In this document: piece after piece, positions 53,512 to 62,253 of the stretch
Layout of the letters: each line of letters starts with the position of its first letter
Position numbering within the stretch: the stretch's first letter is position 1
Source of the DNA: Leptothermofonsia sichuanensis E412
Lineage (GTDB): Bacteria > Cyanobacteriota > Cyanobacteriia > Leptolyngbyales > Leptolyngbyaceae
DNA length: 64,000 nucleotides
Reading direction: 5' to 3'
Assembly: GCF_019891175.1 (NCBI RefSeq)
Contig: NZ_CP072600.1
Coordinates: forward strand, 3,224,001-3,288,000
Position numbers and translations under genes: made by a program
The notes under the pieces: model-generated
Databases searched by the model: none
Told to the model about the DNA's origin: nothing
Seen by the model: the letters and a program-made list of their open reading frames with translations, nothing else

Positions 53512-54332
53512 TCACCTCAGGGAAGTCGTTTCCGCTGGAGGAGCAGGAAACAGTTCTTCAAAGAACTGCAACATGTGGGCAAACGATCGCCGATCAGCCG
53601 TTTCGTTGTAAGCGGCACCCGTTGAGGGGTCGTTACCAGCCGCCGGATTGGTAAAGCTATCACCACTCCTCCTCCGTAGGAAATGAGTTGCCAGTCAACC
53701 TTCGCCGCGTTCATTTCCTTTTCAAATGCAGCCACCTGTTCTGGGGGGACATAGGGGTCAATCGCCCCATGCAGCACCAGCACTTTTGCCTGAATGTTTT
53801 TAGCATCGGCAGGATTGGGCGTGTCTAAATTTCCGTGAAAGCTCACTACGCCAGCAATTGGAGCGCCACTCCGGGCCAGTTCCAGGACAGTACCGCCACC
53901 AAAACAGTAGCCAATCGCAGCAATTTGCTCAGGATTTGCCAGCGGATTCTTTTTCAAAACAGCAAGACTAGTGGTGGCGCGATCGCGTAACAACTGGCGA
54001 TCAGCGCGGTAAATTCCGGCCTGGGTTGCCGCATCCTTAGGATTGTCAGGACGAATTCCTTTGCCGTAGATATCGGCTGCAAACGCCACATAACCAAGCT
54101 TCGCCAGTTGGTCAGCCCGTTGCTTGACATAAGTTCCCAGCCCCGTCCACTCATGGACAATCAGCACGCCCGGACGGGGTCCTTTGAACTCATCATCATA
54201 AGCAAGGTAGCCTTCCAGAATCGTGTTTCCATGGTTGTATTCGACTACCTGAGTACGCAATTCTGCCTGAGCAGCTACCGCCATGAATAAAGAAGCAAGC
54301 GGAGCAATCAGAGTCGCAAGCAAAACTTTCAT
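53512..54332 (-). pseudogene. Dienelactone hydrolase-family protein, frameshifted at the catalytic His
   Basis: The start ATG 54332 gives a signal peptide (LLATLIAPLASLFMAVAAQA) and an alpha/beta hydrolase with GVLIVHEWTGLG, the nucleophile Cys 143 in GYCFGG and Asp 192 in HGAIDPYVPP. After ISYGGG the frame should read VHSFTNPAAGNDPSTG as in the family; instead a base is missing near 53660, at the codon of the catalytic His, and the reading shifts to 53517. In the corrected frame the tail NPAAGNDPSTGAAYNE to LFPAPPAETTSLR is intact to TGA at 53512-53514. A recent mutation or an assembly error are both possible. Confidence 0.85.
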
Positions 54333-54511
54333 CACCAGCACCTGTATAAGAGAAACCCGCTTCAAAGTATAGCGATCCCGGGTTGGATTGGGAGAAATCG
54401 TTCCGCTATACATCGCTGGGTAAAGGGGATGTGAAAAAATATGAGGATGAGCAGGCATTGACCCACTCATCCCCATCCGCTTTTTCCAGAAACGCTTCAA
54501 CCAGCTAAAGA

Positions 54512-56119
54512 CTACTTCACGATCCCAAACAGTTCAGGAGTTGCGGCTGCCTTCGACAGGGGAGGTGCAGCTGAAACCTGGGTAAACATTTGCACAGGTT
54601 GCTGAGCAACTACGGACATAACAGTGCGGGCATGGCTTGCCACCTGAACTGTTTTGACATCGTAGGTCTGGGTTAACAGTTTGGGATACAGCCCGATACC
54701 AATCACAGGCAGCAATAGACAGGCGGTGATAAATACTTCGCGGGGTCTGGCATCCAGAAGGGCTATTCCCTTTAAGGCCGCATTCTCCTTGCCGTAGAAC
54801 ATTTCACGCAGCATTGAGAGCAGATAGATCGGAGTCAAAATCAGACCGACCGCAGAAAGCAGGATGACGACTGTCTTAAAAATTGAAGTGTAGGAGTCAC
54901 TGGTGGCAAACCCAATGAATACCGCCAGTTCACCCACAAACCCGCTCATGCCAGGCAATGCCAGCGATGCCATAGAGCCAATTGTAAACAGAGCAAAAAC
55001 CGTTGGCATGGCTTTGCCCAGCCCCCCCATTTTGTCCAGCATCAACGTATGGGTGCGATCGTAAGCTACACCTGCCAGATAGAACAGAGCGGCTGCAATC
55101 AGTCCGTGAGAGATCATTTGCAGAACAGCCCCACTTAATCCGAGTTCTGTGTAGGAGGCAATGCCCAGCAGGACGAATCCCATATGGGAGATAGAAGAGT
55201 ACGCCATCCGCCGTTTCAGATTGCGTTGGGCAAAGGAAACGAGCGCTCCATAGACAATATTGACGACTCCCAGAATTGCCAGAGCAGGTGCAAAGTAAAA
55301 GTGGGCATCAGTCAGCATTTCCACATTCATGCGGATGATGGCATACCCACCCATCTTCAGCAGTACCCCCGCCAGAATCATGGAAACAGGAGCAGAGGCT
55401 TCGCCGTGGGCATCGGGTAACCAGGTGTGCAGTGGGAAAATGGGAAGCTTGACCCCGTAAGCAATGATCAACGCGGCATAAACCAGCAGTTCAAAGGTCA
55501 GGGAGTAGTCCTTCATGCCCAGCTCGCGCATGTCAAAGGTGACATTGCCACCATAGAATGCCATAGCTAAAGCCGCGACCAGAATGAAGATGGATCCGAT
55601 CGCCGTATACAAAATGAACTTGGTTGCTGCATACAGCCGTCTCTGTCCCCCCCAGATGGAGATCAGGATGTAAACGGGTACCAGCTCCAGTTCCCACATC
55701 AGGAAGAAGAGCAGAATGTCCTGGGCGCAAAACACACCAATCTGGGCGCTGTACATTGCCAGCATCAGGAAATAGAAGAGCCGTGGCTTTTCCTTGACCT
55801 GCCAGGCAGCCATCATGGACAGAGTGGTAACCAGGCTTGCCAGCAGTACCAGGGGCATGGAAATGCCATCTACGGCCAGAGTCCAATTCAACCCCAGTTG
55901 GGGAACCCAGCTATAGATTTCAACCAGTTGAAAGTCAGGATTCTGGAAATCGTAATTCTGCCAGAATGCATAAACGATCAGAGCAAAATCAATGAAGGCA
56001 ACTGCCAGAGAGTACCAGCGGACAGTCTTACCGTACTTGTCAGGAAGCAGTGGAATGAAGAGAGAGGCTACCAGCGGCAGCAGGGTAATGGTTGTTAACC
56101 AGGGAAAATGATTACTCAT
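54512..56119 (-). CDS. ndhD: NAD(P)H-quinone oxidoreductase subunit 4 (NdhD)
   Basis: A 535-residue NDH-1 antiporter-like subunit from ATG 56119 (a TTG four codons earlier also opens the frame). About 14 helices are predicted. Family motifs: [38 protein letters not shown] and [19 protein letters not shown]-1 complexes hold one of several NdhD paralogues that decide respiration or CO2 uptake. No ndhF gene lies beside it here, so the D1 or D2 type cannot be set by context; the lack of ndhF is more like a D2-type copy. Confidence 0.95.
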   Translation of the reverse strand: MSNHFPWLTTITLLPLVASLFIPLLPDKYGKTVRWYSLAVAFIDFALIVYAFWQNYDFQNPDFQLVEIYSWVPQLGLNWTLAVDGISMPLVLLASLVTTLSMMAAWQVKEKPRLFYFLMLAMYSAQIGVFCAQDILLFFLMWELELVPVYILISIWGGQRRLYAATKFILYTAIGSIFILVAALAMAFYGGNVTFDMRELGMKDYSLTFELLVYAALIIAYGVKLPIFPLHTWLPDAHGEASAPVSMILAGVLLKMGGYAIIRMNVEMLTDAHFYFAPALAILGVVNIVYGALVSFAQRNLKRRMAYSSISHMGFVLLGIASYTELGLSGAVLQMISHGLIAAALFYLAGVAYDRTHTLMLDKMGGLGKAMPTVFALFTIGSMASLALPGMSGFVGELAVFIGFATSDSYTSIFKTVVILLSAVGLILTPIYLLSMLREMFYGKENAALKGIALLDARPREVFITACLLLPVIGIGLYPKLLTQTYDVKTVQVASHARTVMSVVAQQPVQMFTQVSAAPPLSKAAATPELFGIVK

Positions 56120-56678
56120 CTGACAAAACAAGGTCTGTGGGAATTAGGATAATGGGTCCAAAATGTTGGGTCCAACTGGGGTCGATCGCACGACCCGCAA
56201 CTTAATCCGCCAAGAAGCCTGCTTATCCCAAGTGTTGGACTGGAAATGAACCAGACGCGCTTGCCATTGAACGGAGTAAAGGGGACAGTTGATTGGCAAT
56301 GCCAGGACGTTGCGAGGCGATGACCATTGACTAATCCCACAGCGGTTTCCTTGACAGACTAAGCGAACAATTTTGAGGTAAGTTGTCTGTGAATAATTAC
56401 CTATCGACTATGCTACCCCAATTTATTAAGAAAATTTAAGTCTCACACCCCCTTTTATGACACTTTTTGAATAAATATTTCTAAGGCTCAGGTATAGAGA
56501 AAAGTCAAAAAATGCTGAACTCTCTTCTATGAGAGGTCTTTCAACTATAGGTGGACATATTTGCGATCGCCCGGCAAGGGTGACACTTTATGTTCTTTTG
56601 TTTCAGCCTCTTGAGCAGGATGGAGATTTTAGACGACCATATTAGGCTGGTTATCTATTGCATCAGGATTTTCCAACC
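56120..56678. other. Intergenic region, no clear features
   Basis: A 560-bp gap between divergent genes, upstream of ndhD on the minus strand and of a small conserved gene on the plus strand. The AT-rich part 56385-56520 is the likely promoter zone. No repeat family seen elsewhere in the window is present, and the short reading frames show no family features. Confidence 0.5.
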
Positions 56679-57200
56679 ATGCCAAAGTTCCAGGACATCA
56701 CTACCTGGCAAAAAGCAGAGAAGCTCATGCAGCCTTCTTTCATCCGCCTGATTGATAATTTGCGTAAGCAGCTTGAGCAGTCCAGTTGGAAGGGCACCTA
56801 CATTGACACTCCCATCTGGTCCAGCGACATCAGTGAAGAAACAAAGTTTATGGTGACTCAACTACAGGCTGAGCTGAAGACAGCATCTCCCGCGCGTGCA
56901 GATGAGATTGAACAGGCCCTGTCCGAGTTGCCCTCCCCGTTTCCCAGTTATCAACTTTGTCTGGAGCATGGGGAACACCGGGTCATGGTTGACCTGTGGG
57001 ATCTGTGTTATCAGATTTGTTTTCACAACTACGACTCTGCCAGCGGAACTTCCCACATTTCGGCGGATGTTGATCAGGATGGAGTTGCTGTTGATACCAG
57101 CCTGTTTGATGCAACGGGAGAAGTGGACTGGACTGGACTGGACGATAAAACCCGGCGGGTTGTAGAACAGGTGTTTGCTGATTTGCCGACTGGAATTTGA
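56679..57200 (+). CDS. Conserved cyanobacterial protein, unknown
   Basis: A 173-residue soluble protein from ATG 56679 (MPKFQDITTWQKAEKLMQP); a TTG seven codons earlier opens the frame. It has a helical first half (RLIDNLRKQLEQSSW, VTQLQAELKTASPARADEIEQ) and a C-terminal half with PSYQLCLEHGEHRVMVDLWDLCYQ and a Asp-rich end (SADVDQDGVAVDTSLFD). I think it is a lineage-specific cyanobacterial family but cannot assign a role. An IS630 element inserted five bases after its stop. Confidence 0.75.
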   Translation: MPKFQDITTWQKAEKLMQPSFIRLIDNLRKQLEQSSWKGTYIDTPIWSSDISEETKFMVTQLQAELKTASPARADEIEQALSELPSPFPSYQLCLEHGEHRVMVDLWDLCYQICFHNYDSASGTSHISADVDQDGVAVDTSLFDATGEVDWTGLDDKTRRVVEQVFADLPTGI

Positions 57201-57635
57201 ACTATAGCCCTACGCAGTCACGTTAGGGCATTCTCTAAAAGCAGCATCAACACAATCGCGCAAGTTATCAAACTCATCCCAGCGTTGCCGCATCCAATTT
57301 TTGAGCACAAACCACCAATGCTCAATCGGATTCAAGTCTGGGGAATAAGGGGGTAAATACCAAATCTCACACCCTGCTTGAGCCACGATCTCTTCAATGG
57401 TTTGAGAATGATGGAAACTGGCATTGTCAATCACAATCACATCTCCCGGTCGCAGTTGGGGGACTAAGCACTCCTCCAACCACATCTCCACTAAATCCCG
57501 GTTGCACGAGCCAGCAAAGGTCATTGGCGCAAAGAGGCTGTTCTCTCGTAAGGCAGCAATCCAACTGACTCGTTCGGTGCGTTTTCCTGATTTAAGCCCA
57601 TAGAAGCGTTCTCCAACCTCGCAGTAGCCGTAGGG

Positions 57636-58800
57636 CTCAGTACAGGACAAAACTTGTCAATTGAGGCACACAGAGGGTTGAAAACTTAGGCGGGAAGGGG
57701 TTTCCTAGGAATAACAACAAACCAACGAGACCCCCATGCAACAGATTACCGAATTTCGCCAAGTTTTGCAGCCCCTCCTCGGTTGGCATGGTGCGCGGCT
57801 GGCATTTGTGGCTCAATTTCTGATCGCCCTGCTACGAACCCGTACGGTGAATCTGAGCGAATTGGCTGCTAGCTTTTGTGGTTCCGCCCAAATTCCGTCG
57901 AACTACAAGCGTCTCCAGCGCTTCTTTAGCGACTTTGATCTCGATTATGCGGCGATTGCCCGTGCCGTGGTCTGCCTGATGGGGATCCCGCAGCCTTGGG
58001 TGCTCGCCATAGACCGCACCGAATGGAGCTTTGGCGGTAGCGTTTTCAACATTCTCACCCTGGGCATTTGCCATCAGGGTATTTCCTTTCCGGTGGTGTT
58101 TCTGATGCTGGACAACCGCGGCAATTCCAACACCCAAGAGCGCATCGATTTGCTCAACGAATTCTTCACGATTTTTGGCGAGGATGTCCGCCTGCGGTGC
58201 CTGACGAGCGACCGCGAATTTGTTGGGCGGGAGTGGATTGGCTATTTGCTCGAAGATGAGCCAATCCCGTTTCGGGGGCGGATTCGCGAAACTGAAACGC
58301 TCAGTGATGGCAGCAAAGCCCTGAATGGCCGCGTCCTCTTTGCCGATCTCAAAGCGGGTGAAACCAAGATTTTACGCAAACGCCGTCAAGTGTGGGGACA
58401 TTGGGTGTATGTCGTTGGTCTGCGGCTTGACACCCAGGAATTACTGATTTTGGTCACCAACCATTCACCCCATTCAGCCCTCAAAGATTACGCCCTGCGG
58501 TGGAATTTAGAAACCCTGTTCGGTGCGTTCAAAACTCGGGGCTTCTGCCTCGAAGCGACCCATTTTATTGATGACTACCGAGTCCGCAAGCTCTTTGCGC
58601 TCCTCACATTGGCGTTATGTTGGGTGATGCGAACGGGGGTGTGGCGGCAGGCGCACAAAACGATTCAACTCAAGTCCCATGGGCGCAAAGCCCAGAGTCT
58701 ATTCCGATATGGCTTAGATTACTTGCACAACCTACTCGTTAATCTTGACCATAAATTAGATGAGTTCTTGGACAATCTCAAACTTTTGTCCTGTACTTAG
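57636..58800 (+). mobile_element. IS4-family insertion sequence, copy 2 (1165 bp)
   Basis: Same length and, as far as can be read, the same bases as the copy at 960-2124. It is flanked by a perfect 9-bp target duplication GCCGTAGGG at 57627-57635 and 58801-58809, inside the IS630 transposase gene. Confidence 0.96.
57736..58800 (+). CDS. IS4-family DDE transposase
   Basis: A 354-residue protein, residue for residue the same as that of copy 1 at 1060-2124. The catalytic triad lies in AIDRTEW, LTSDREF and the Y-R-E-K helix YALRWNLETLFGAFK. As in copy 1 the stop codon is formed by the right end of the element. The gene is oriented against the IS630 transposase it interrupts. Confidence 0.95.
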   Translation: MQQITEFRQVLQPLLGWHGARLAFVAQFLIALLRTRTVNLSELAASFCGSAQIPSNYKRLQRFFSDFDLDYAAIARAVVCLMGIPQPWVLAIDRTEWSFGGSVFNILTLGICHQGISFPVVFLMLDNRGNSNTQERIDLLNEFFTIFGEDVRLRCLTSDREFVGREWIGYLLEDEPIPFRGRIRETETLSDGSKALNGRVLFADLKAGETKILRKRRQVWGHWVYVVGLRLDTQELLILVTNHSPHSALKDYALRWNLETLFGAFKTRGFCLEATHFIDDYRVRKLFALLTLALCWVMRTGVWRQAHKTIQLKSHGRKAQSLFRYGLDYLHNLLVNLDHKLDEFLDNLKLLSCT

Positions 58801-59369
58801 GCCGTAGGGATACACGTCTCGATTATCAATGCCTGCTTCATCGACATAGACAACCTGATGCGGCAGCTTACTCCTCAAGCGCTCTTGAAACTCCTGTCGC
58901 TTCAGGTCGTCTCGTTCCCGATAGCCATAGGTCTTTTTTTTCGACTAAACCCAATCTTTCGCAAGGCTCGACTGATGTCCTGCTGTGTCACATTATCCCC
59001 CCACAGGGTTGCCAGTCTCGCTTGGGTCTGATCCTCATGCTGCTTGACAAACTCACGAAAGCGCGACCAGTCGGTAATCTTATGCCGATTTCCGCGCTGA
59101 AACCCAGTCATCGCTCGGCAATCTCCCGTTTCTGCTTCCCGTTTCAACCACAGGTCTAAGGTATGGCGACTGATGTTGAACATTCGACAGACATCAACTT
59201 TGCGGTGGCCTTGTTTCACGGCTTCAATCGCTTTGCAACGCAAGTCGTAGCTGTAGGGGGCGGGCATAGGTGTTCCTAAACTCTCCTGATGGCTCTATAA
59301 TAACGTCCTAACCCAAATGCGTAGTGCTATATAGCAGGAGGCAGGGGACAGGGGACAGGCAGCACAGAG

Positions 59370-59485
59370 AACGCAGGGCATTGCTGATTTGGCGTTGCTG
59401 AAAAGTGGGATGGATGGAAACGAAGCTTCTATCTATCCAGTACCTTTTTCCATCCCCAGATTCAGCAACACCGCTGATTTTGAGT
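59370..59485. repeat. Imperfect inverted repeat near the EAL fragment
   Basis: GCTGATTTGGCGTTGCTGAA and the reverse-facing TTCAGCAACACCGCTGATTT frame a segment with GGGATGGATGGAAA and TTTCCATCCC arms. It is related in its outer sequence to family 3 (TTGCTGATT start). It lies between the IS630 end and the EAL fragment; a G-rich tract GGGGACAGGGGACAGG precedes it. Confidence 0.6.
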
Positions 59486-59493
59486 ACGAATTT

Positions 59494-60044
59494 TCACGGA
59501 GACGCTTCACGTTTCATGGCTTGCCTGATCCACTGGGTTGCTTCCTGAGGATCAATCGGAGGAGAAAACAGATATCCCTGTCCAAATTCACAGCCCAGGT
59601 CTTTAAGGGTTTCCAGTTCAGTTTCAGTCTCTATTCCCTCTGCCACCACATCAATTCCCAGGCTATGCGCCAGAGAGATAATCATCTGAACCATCTGGCT
59701 ATAGTTTGTGGTCAGCCGATGGACAAAGATGCGGTCAATCTTTAAGGTATCGATGGGAAATTCACGCAGCCGGGTGAGGGAGGAATAGCCCGTGCCAAAG
59801 TCATCGATACATAACCGCACTCCCAAATCTTTCAGTTGTTTCAGACGTTGAGCTTCGGGGGTCAGTGGTTCCAGAATACAGCTTTCAGTAATTTCAAGTT
59901 TTAAGCAATCCCTGGGAATTTGAGTCGTTTGCAATATGGACTCTAATCGTTCTAATAAGTCGGTTTGTTTTAGTTGAATGGCTGAAAGATTGACATTCAT
60001 CATCACCGGAAAAGCTTGAGGAAATTGGTCGCACCAGTGACTTA
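59494..60044 (-). pseudogene. EAL-domain (cyclic-di-GMP phosphodiesterase) fragment
   Basis: The C-terminal 180 residues of an EAL domain: MMNVNLSAIQLKQ, LKLEITESCILE, VRLCIDDFGTGYSSL, LKIDRIFV, VVAEGIETETELETL, GQGYLFSPPI. Metal and catalytic residues of this part of the domain (Asn in NVNLS, Glu in EITES, Asp-Asp in DDFGTG, Lys in KID, Glu in AEGIE) are present, but the N-terminal EAL signature is lost. The coding frame runs into the IS630 end at 60044. Beyond the element, on the other side (61084 on), a few codons (A-C-L-R-L-S) continue the frame but a stop follows, so the rest has decayed. Confidence 0.85.
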
Positions 60045-61081
60045 CAGCGGTTCTCAGATGAATAAGCCACAGTGATTGAACCAGCCAAGGGCATCGTCAG
60101 CAGAAATACACTCGTTGATAATCCTGGTTAAAGCTTGGTCGAGCGCTTCCTGCGTTCGAGCCTTGGCTGAACGCAGGAGCTGCTTGAGTTTTGACCAACA
60201 TAGTTCAATCGGTGAAAGGTCTGGGGAATAAGGCGGCAGAAACACAACCTTGGCTCCAACCGATTCAATTGCCGCTTGCACGACTGAAGCATGATGCACG
60301 GGTAGATTATCCATCAGCACGATCGCCCCTACCCACAATTGCGGAATCAGAATCTCCTGGATGTAGAACAAGAACACGTCAGTATTGACACTGCCAACAA
60401 TACTCATGCTAGCAATCAACCCATCAATACTCATGCCACCAATCAACGAGATATTCTTGCCCCCATCGCCAGGAGCCTCAGTGTCATACAAGCGTTCACC
60501 GATGGGGGCACGACCAGACAAACGAGTCATTGCCAGATGGATGCCCGTTTCATCAATGAAAACCAAGTTGCGCGGGTCGATTGTAAAACTCCACAGGCGA
60601 TAAGCAAACCGCAAATCCTTCACCCTTTGAGTATCTTGCTGGGAGGCAATCAGTGTTTTTTTTGACGCTGAGCTTGAGCTTAGACACAGCCTGTTGCATG
60701 GTTGATATACTCACCTCCACTCCACTTTGTTGGGCAAAGCGTTCACACAACTCCTTGAGTAGGGCATCCGGTTGAGCCGTGACTAGGGCTTCAACGATGG
60801 GCAACTGCTCTTTGCCCAACTTGGCAATGGCTCCTCCTCCGTGCGCTTTAGGCTCCACGGTGCCTGTCTCACAATAGTGTCGCCTTAGATCTCGAATGAA
60901 CGATAAGCTCACCTTGAAGCGCTCTGCCAGTTGCCGTTGTGATCCTTCTTGAGCTTCATAGGCTGCCATGATTCGTTGCCGTAGATCAACTGACAGAGGG
61001 GCGGGCATAAGCAGCTAGCTCCTAGCTTTTGATAGTTGTTTTAGCCTACCAGAATGTGGCTTACTCAATCAATAACGGCTG
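60045..61081 (-). mobile_element. IS630-family element (1037 bp)
   Basis: The flanking TA (60043-60044, 61082-61083) and inverted ends that read CAGCGGTT and CAGCCGTT, continuing to TAAGCCACA on both sides, define the element. It interrupts the EAL gene. Its transposase is in two overlapping frames. Confidence 0.9.
60054..61008 (-). CDS. IS630-family transposase, expressed by -1 frameshift
   Basis: The first frame (61008 to 60553) begins APLSVDLRQRIMAAYEAQEG with an HTH (QRQLAERFKVSLSFIRDLRR) and reaches a run of eight A at about 60656-60663 (minus strand). A -1 slip there joins SVKKK to TLIASQQDTQRVKDLRFAYR in the second frame (to 60054), which carries the DDE core: LVFIDETGIHLAM, AIVLMDNLPVHHA and LPPYSPDLSPIELCW. 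The same slip point occurs in the other small IS630 element in this window, so it is likely programmed rather than a decay. The last residues lie within the left inverted repeat. Confidence 0.85.
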
Positions 61082-61083
61082 TA

Positions 61084-61546
61084 AGCGTAAGCAGGCATAT
61101 CGCTAGGCAGAGAACTGGGGCAGGTTGTCGGAAAATAACCCACCAGATTTGATTTGACCTCCAAAGACACCAGGCACACTCAGAAATTTTTATGCTTTTG
61201 TGGTATAATTTTTTTTGTCGCCATGCACTGGCATCGCTGACTCTGGGATAGCTGATTCTGGGGGCAAATTTAAGGATACCCAATCAGAGCCTGTTATCTA
61301 TTGGATGAGGATATTTCTTCATGTCTCAATGGATACAGGAGTATCTGGAATTTGTACCGGGTCCATCAAAGTCTGGGATGTGGGAGTTGCTGGCATCTGT
61401 ACACCCCATCCTCTCCTCCAGATAGCTGGAATCATTGAGGAAAACCCAATCCAGCGAATGATATCTGATACGGACGAGGAAGCAAGTGAGAAGGAACCAG
61501 ACGATCCGGAGGATCTTGATTATTCTGAAAAGAAAAAGATAGATGT
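61084..61546. other. Region between IS630 and the CheD-like gene
   Basis: This stretch has no gene I can support. A plus-strand frame starting at 61215 runs to 61883 and overlaps the CheD-like gene in another frame; its part around 61458-61545 (acidic, Asp/Glu-rich, ending SEKKKID) is protein-like and its 3' part is not. A short frame from ATG 61321 (34 codons) also looks protein-like. The mixture suggests a decayed gene whose frames have shifted. Confidence 0.45.
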
Positions 61547-62251
61547 ATGTACCAGCACTTGCAAATACAGAGGAGCGGCACGTCCCCAGGCCGTAACTTC
61601 TTTCAGACCAGAACTGCTTGCTCAGTACCCAATACTGGGGAGCTTGCTCAGGCTGATTCTGACGATAAAAATTTTGACGATAAAACGGTTAGTGAGTCCA
61701 GGGTCTATCAAACTTTTAGCCAGGTCCCCCTTGATGAACCAACTCGGATATTACAGCGAGCAGAACGCACACGTCCTGTTCGCTCTGCTAGCGGAGGTGG
61801 TCGGGTACAAAGTGTATCTGATGAAAAAGTTGAGTGCTATGGTGTTGCACAGGGTCACTTCGCGAGTGTTAAGCGTGGAATAAAAGTGGGGACATCCAGT
61901 TTGGGTTCCTGCTTTGTGGTAATTTCCCCAATGGGAACTGAGGTTTTGTTTGCTCATGTACATGCCTGTAGTGAAGCAGTCTTACAAACCTTCAGTCAAT
62001 CCTTAGACTTGAAAAAGACAAAAATAATTAAGGGGTCGGCACCCTCAGAGAGTACAGATCAGTTAATTAAAATTTTGATCGATGGGGGGGCTACAGTTGT
62101 TGGTTCAACAGGTACTGGAGCGGTTGTATACGATGGATTGGCAATCACTAAACCATCGGATATCAGTCCAACGAACAATGATTATCGTGAAAAAAATGCA
62201 AAAGGACAGACAATGGGATTTGATGAAAATCTTAAGTCCATGGAATCTTAA
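61547..62251 (+). CDS. Putative CheD/CNF1-like deamidase-domain protein
   Basis: A 234-residue protein from ATG 61547. Residues 1-95 are polar and probably disordered, with the motif SPGRNFFQTR (14-22) near the start, which resembles from memory the N-terminal leaders of cyanobacterial cargo proteins for extracellular contractile injection systems. The C-terminal domain has KVGTSSLGSCFVVIS followed by VLFAHVHAC: Thr 116, Cys 122 and His 137. In CheD the pattern is Thr-x5-Cys-x16-His within TxxLGSC and AHV; in CNF1 the Cys-His distance is 15, exactly as here. CheD and CNF1 deamidate glutamines in proteins. The neighbour downstream is chlH, reading the opposite way. The substrate and the role are unknown; the start may be earlier if a frameshift is present upstream. 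Confidence 0.6.
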   Translation: MYQHLQIQRSGTSPGRNFFQTRTACSVPNTGELAQADSDDKNFDDKTVSESRVYQTFSQVPLDEPTRILQRAERTRPVRSASGGGRVQSVSDEKVECYGVAQGHFASVKRGIKVGTSSLGSCFVVISPMGTEVLFAHVHACSEAVLQTFSQSLDLKKTKIIKGSAPSESTDQLIKILIDGGATVVGSTGTGAVVYDGLAITKPSDISPTNNDYREKNAKGQTMGFDENLKSMES

Positions 62252-62253
62252 GC

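Larger units (their letters stand above)
57210..59267 (-). pseudogene. IS630-type transposase, interrupted
   Basis: The N-terminal part (59267-58902) is an HTH protein with SYDLRCKAIEAVKQGHRKVDV and TLDLWLKREAETG. At a run of eight A (58932-58939, minus strand) a -1 shift connects it to TYGYRERDDLKR and then VVYVDEAGIDNRDVYPYG. The IS4 copy is inserted here. The other part continues GYCEVGERFYGLKSGKR, then IVIDNASFHHS and LPPYSPDLNPIEHWW to the stop at 57210. All three DDE residues are codable if the IS4 is removed. As it is, the gene cannot make a full enzyme. Confidence 0.88.
57205..59329 (-). mobile_element. IS630-family element interrupted by IS4 copy 2
   Basis: The ends TAGCCCTACGCAGTCACGTT (left) and TAGCACTACGCATTTGGGTT (right, reverse complement) are inverted repeats, flanked by TA at 57203-57204 and 59330-59331. 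Removing the IS4 element and one 9-bp duplication leaves about 950 bp. The transposase is on the minus strand in two frames, split further by the IS4 insertion. Confidence 0.9.

Noticed and set aside
61215-61883. A 222-codon frame overlapping the CheD-like gene
   Set aside because: Only its middle acidic part looks protein-like; the 3' 110 codons overlap the better-supported frame with catalytic-type motifs. I keep it only as a possible decayed piece.
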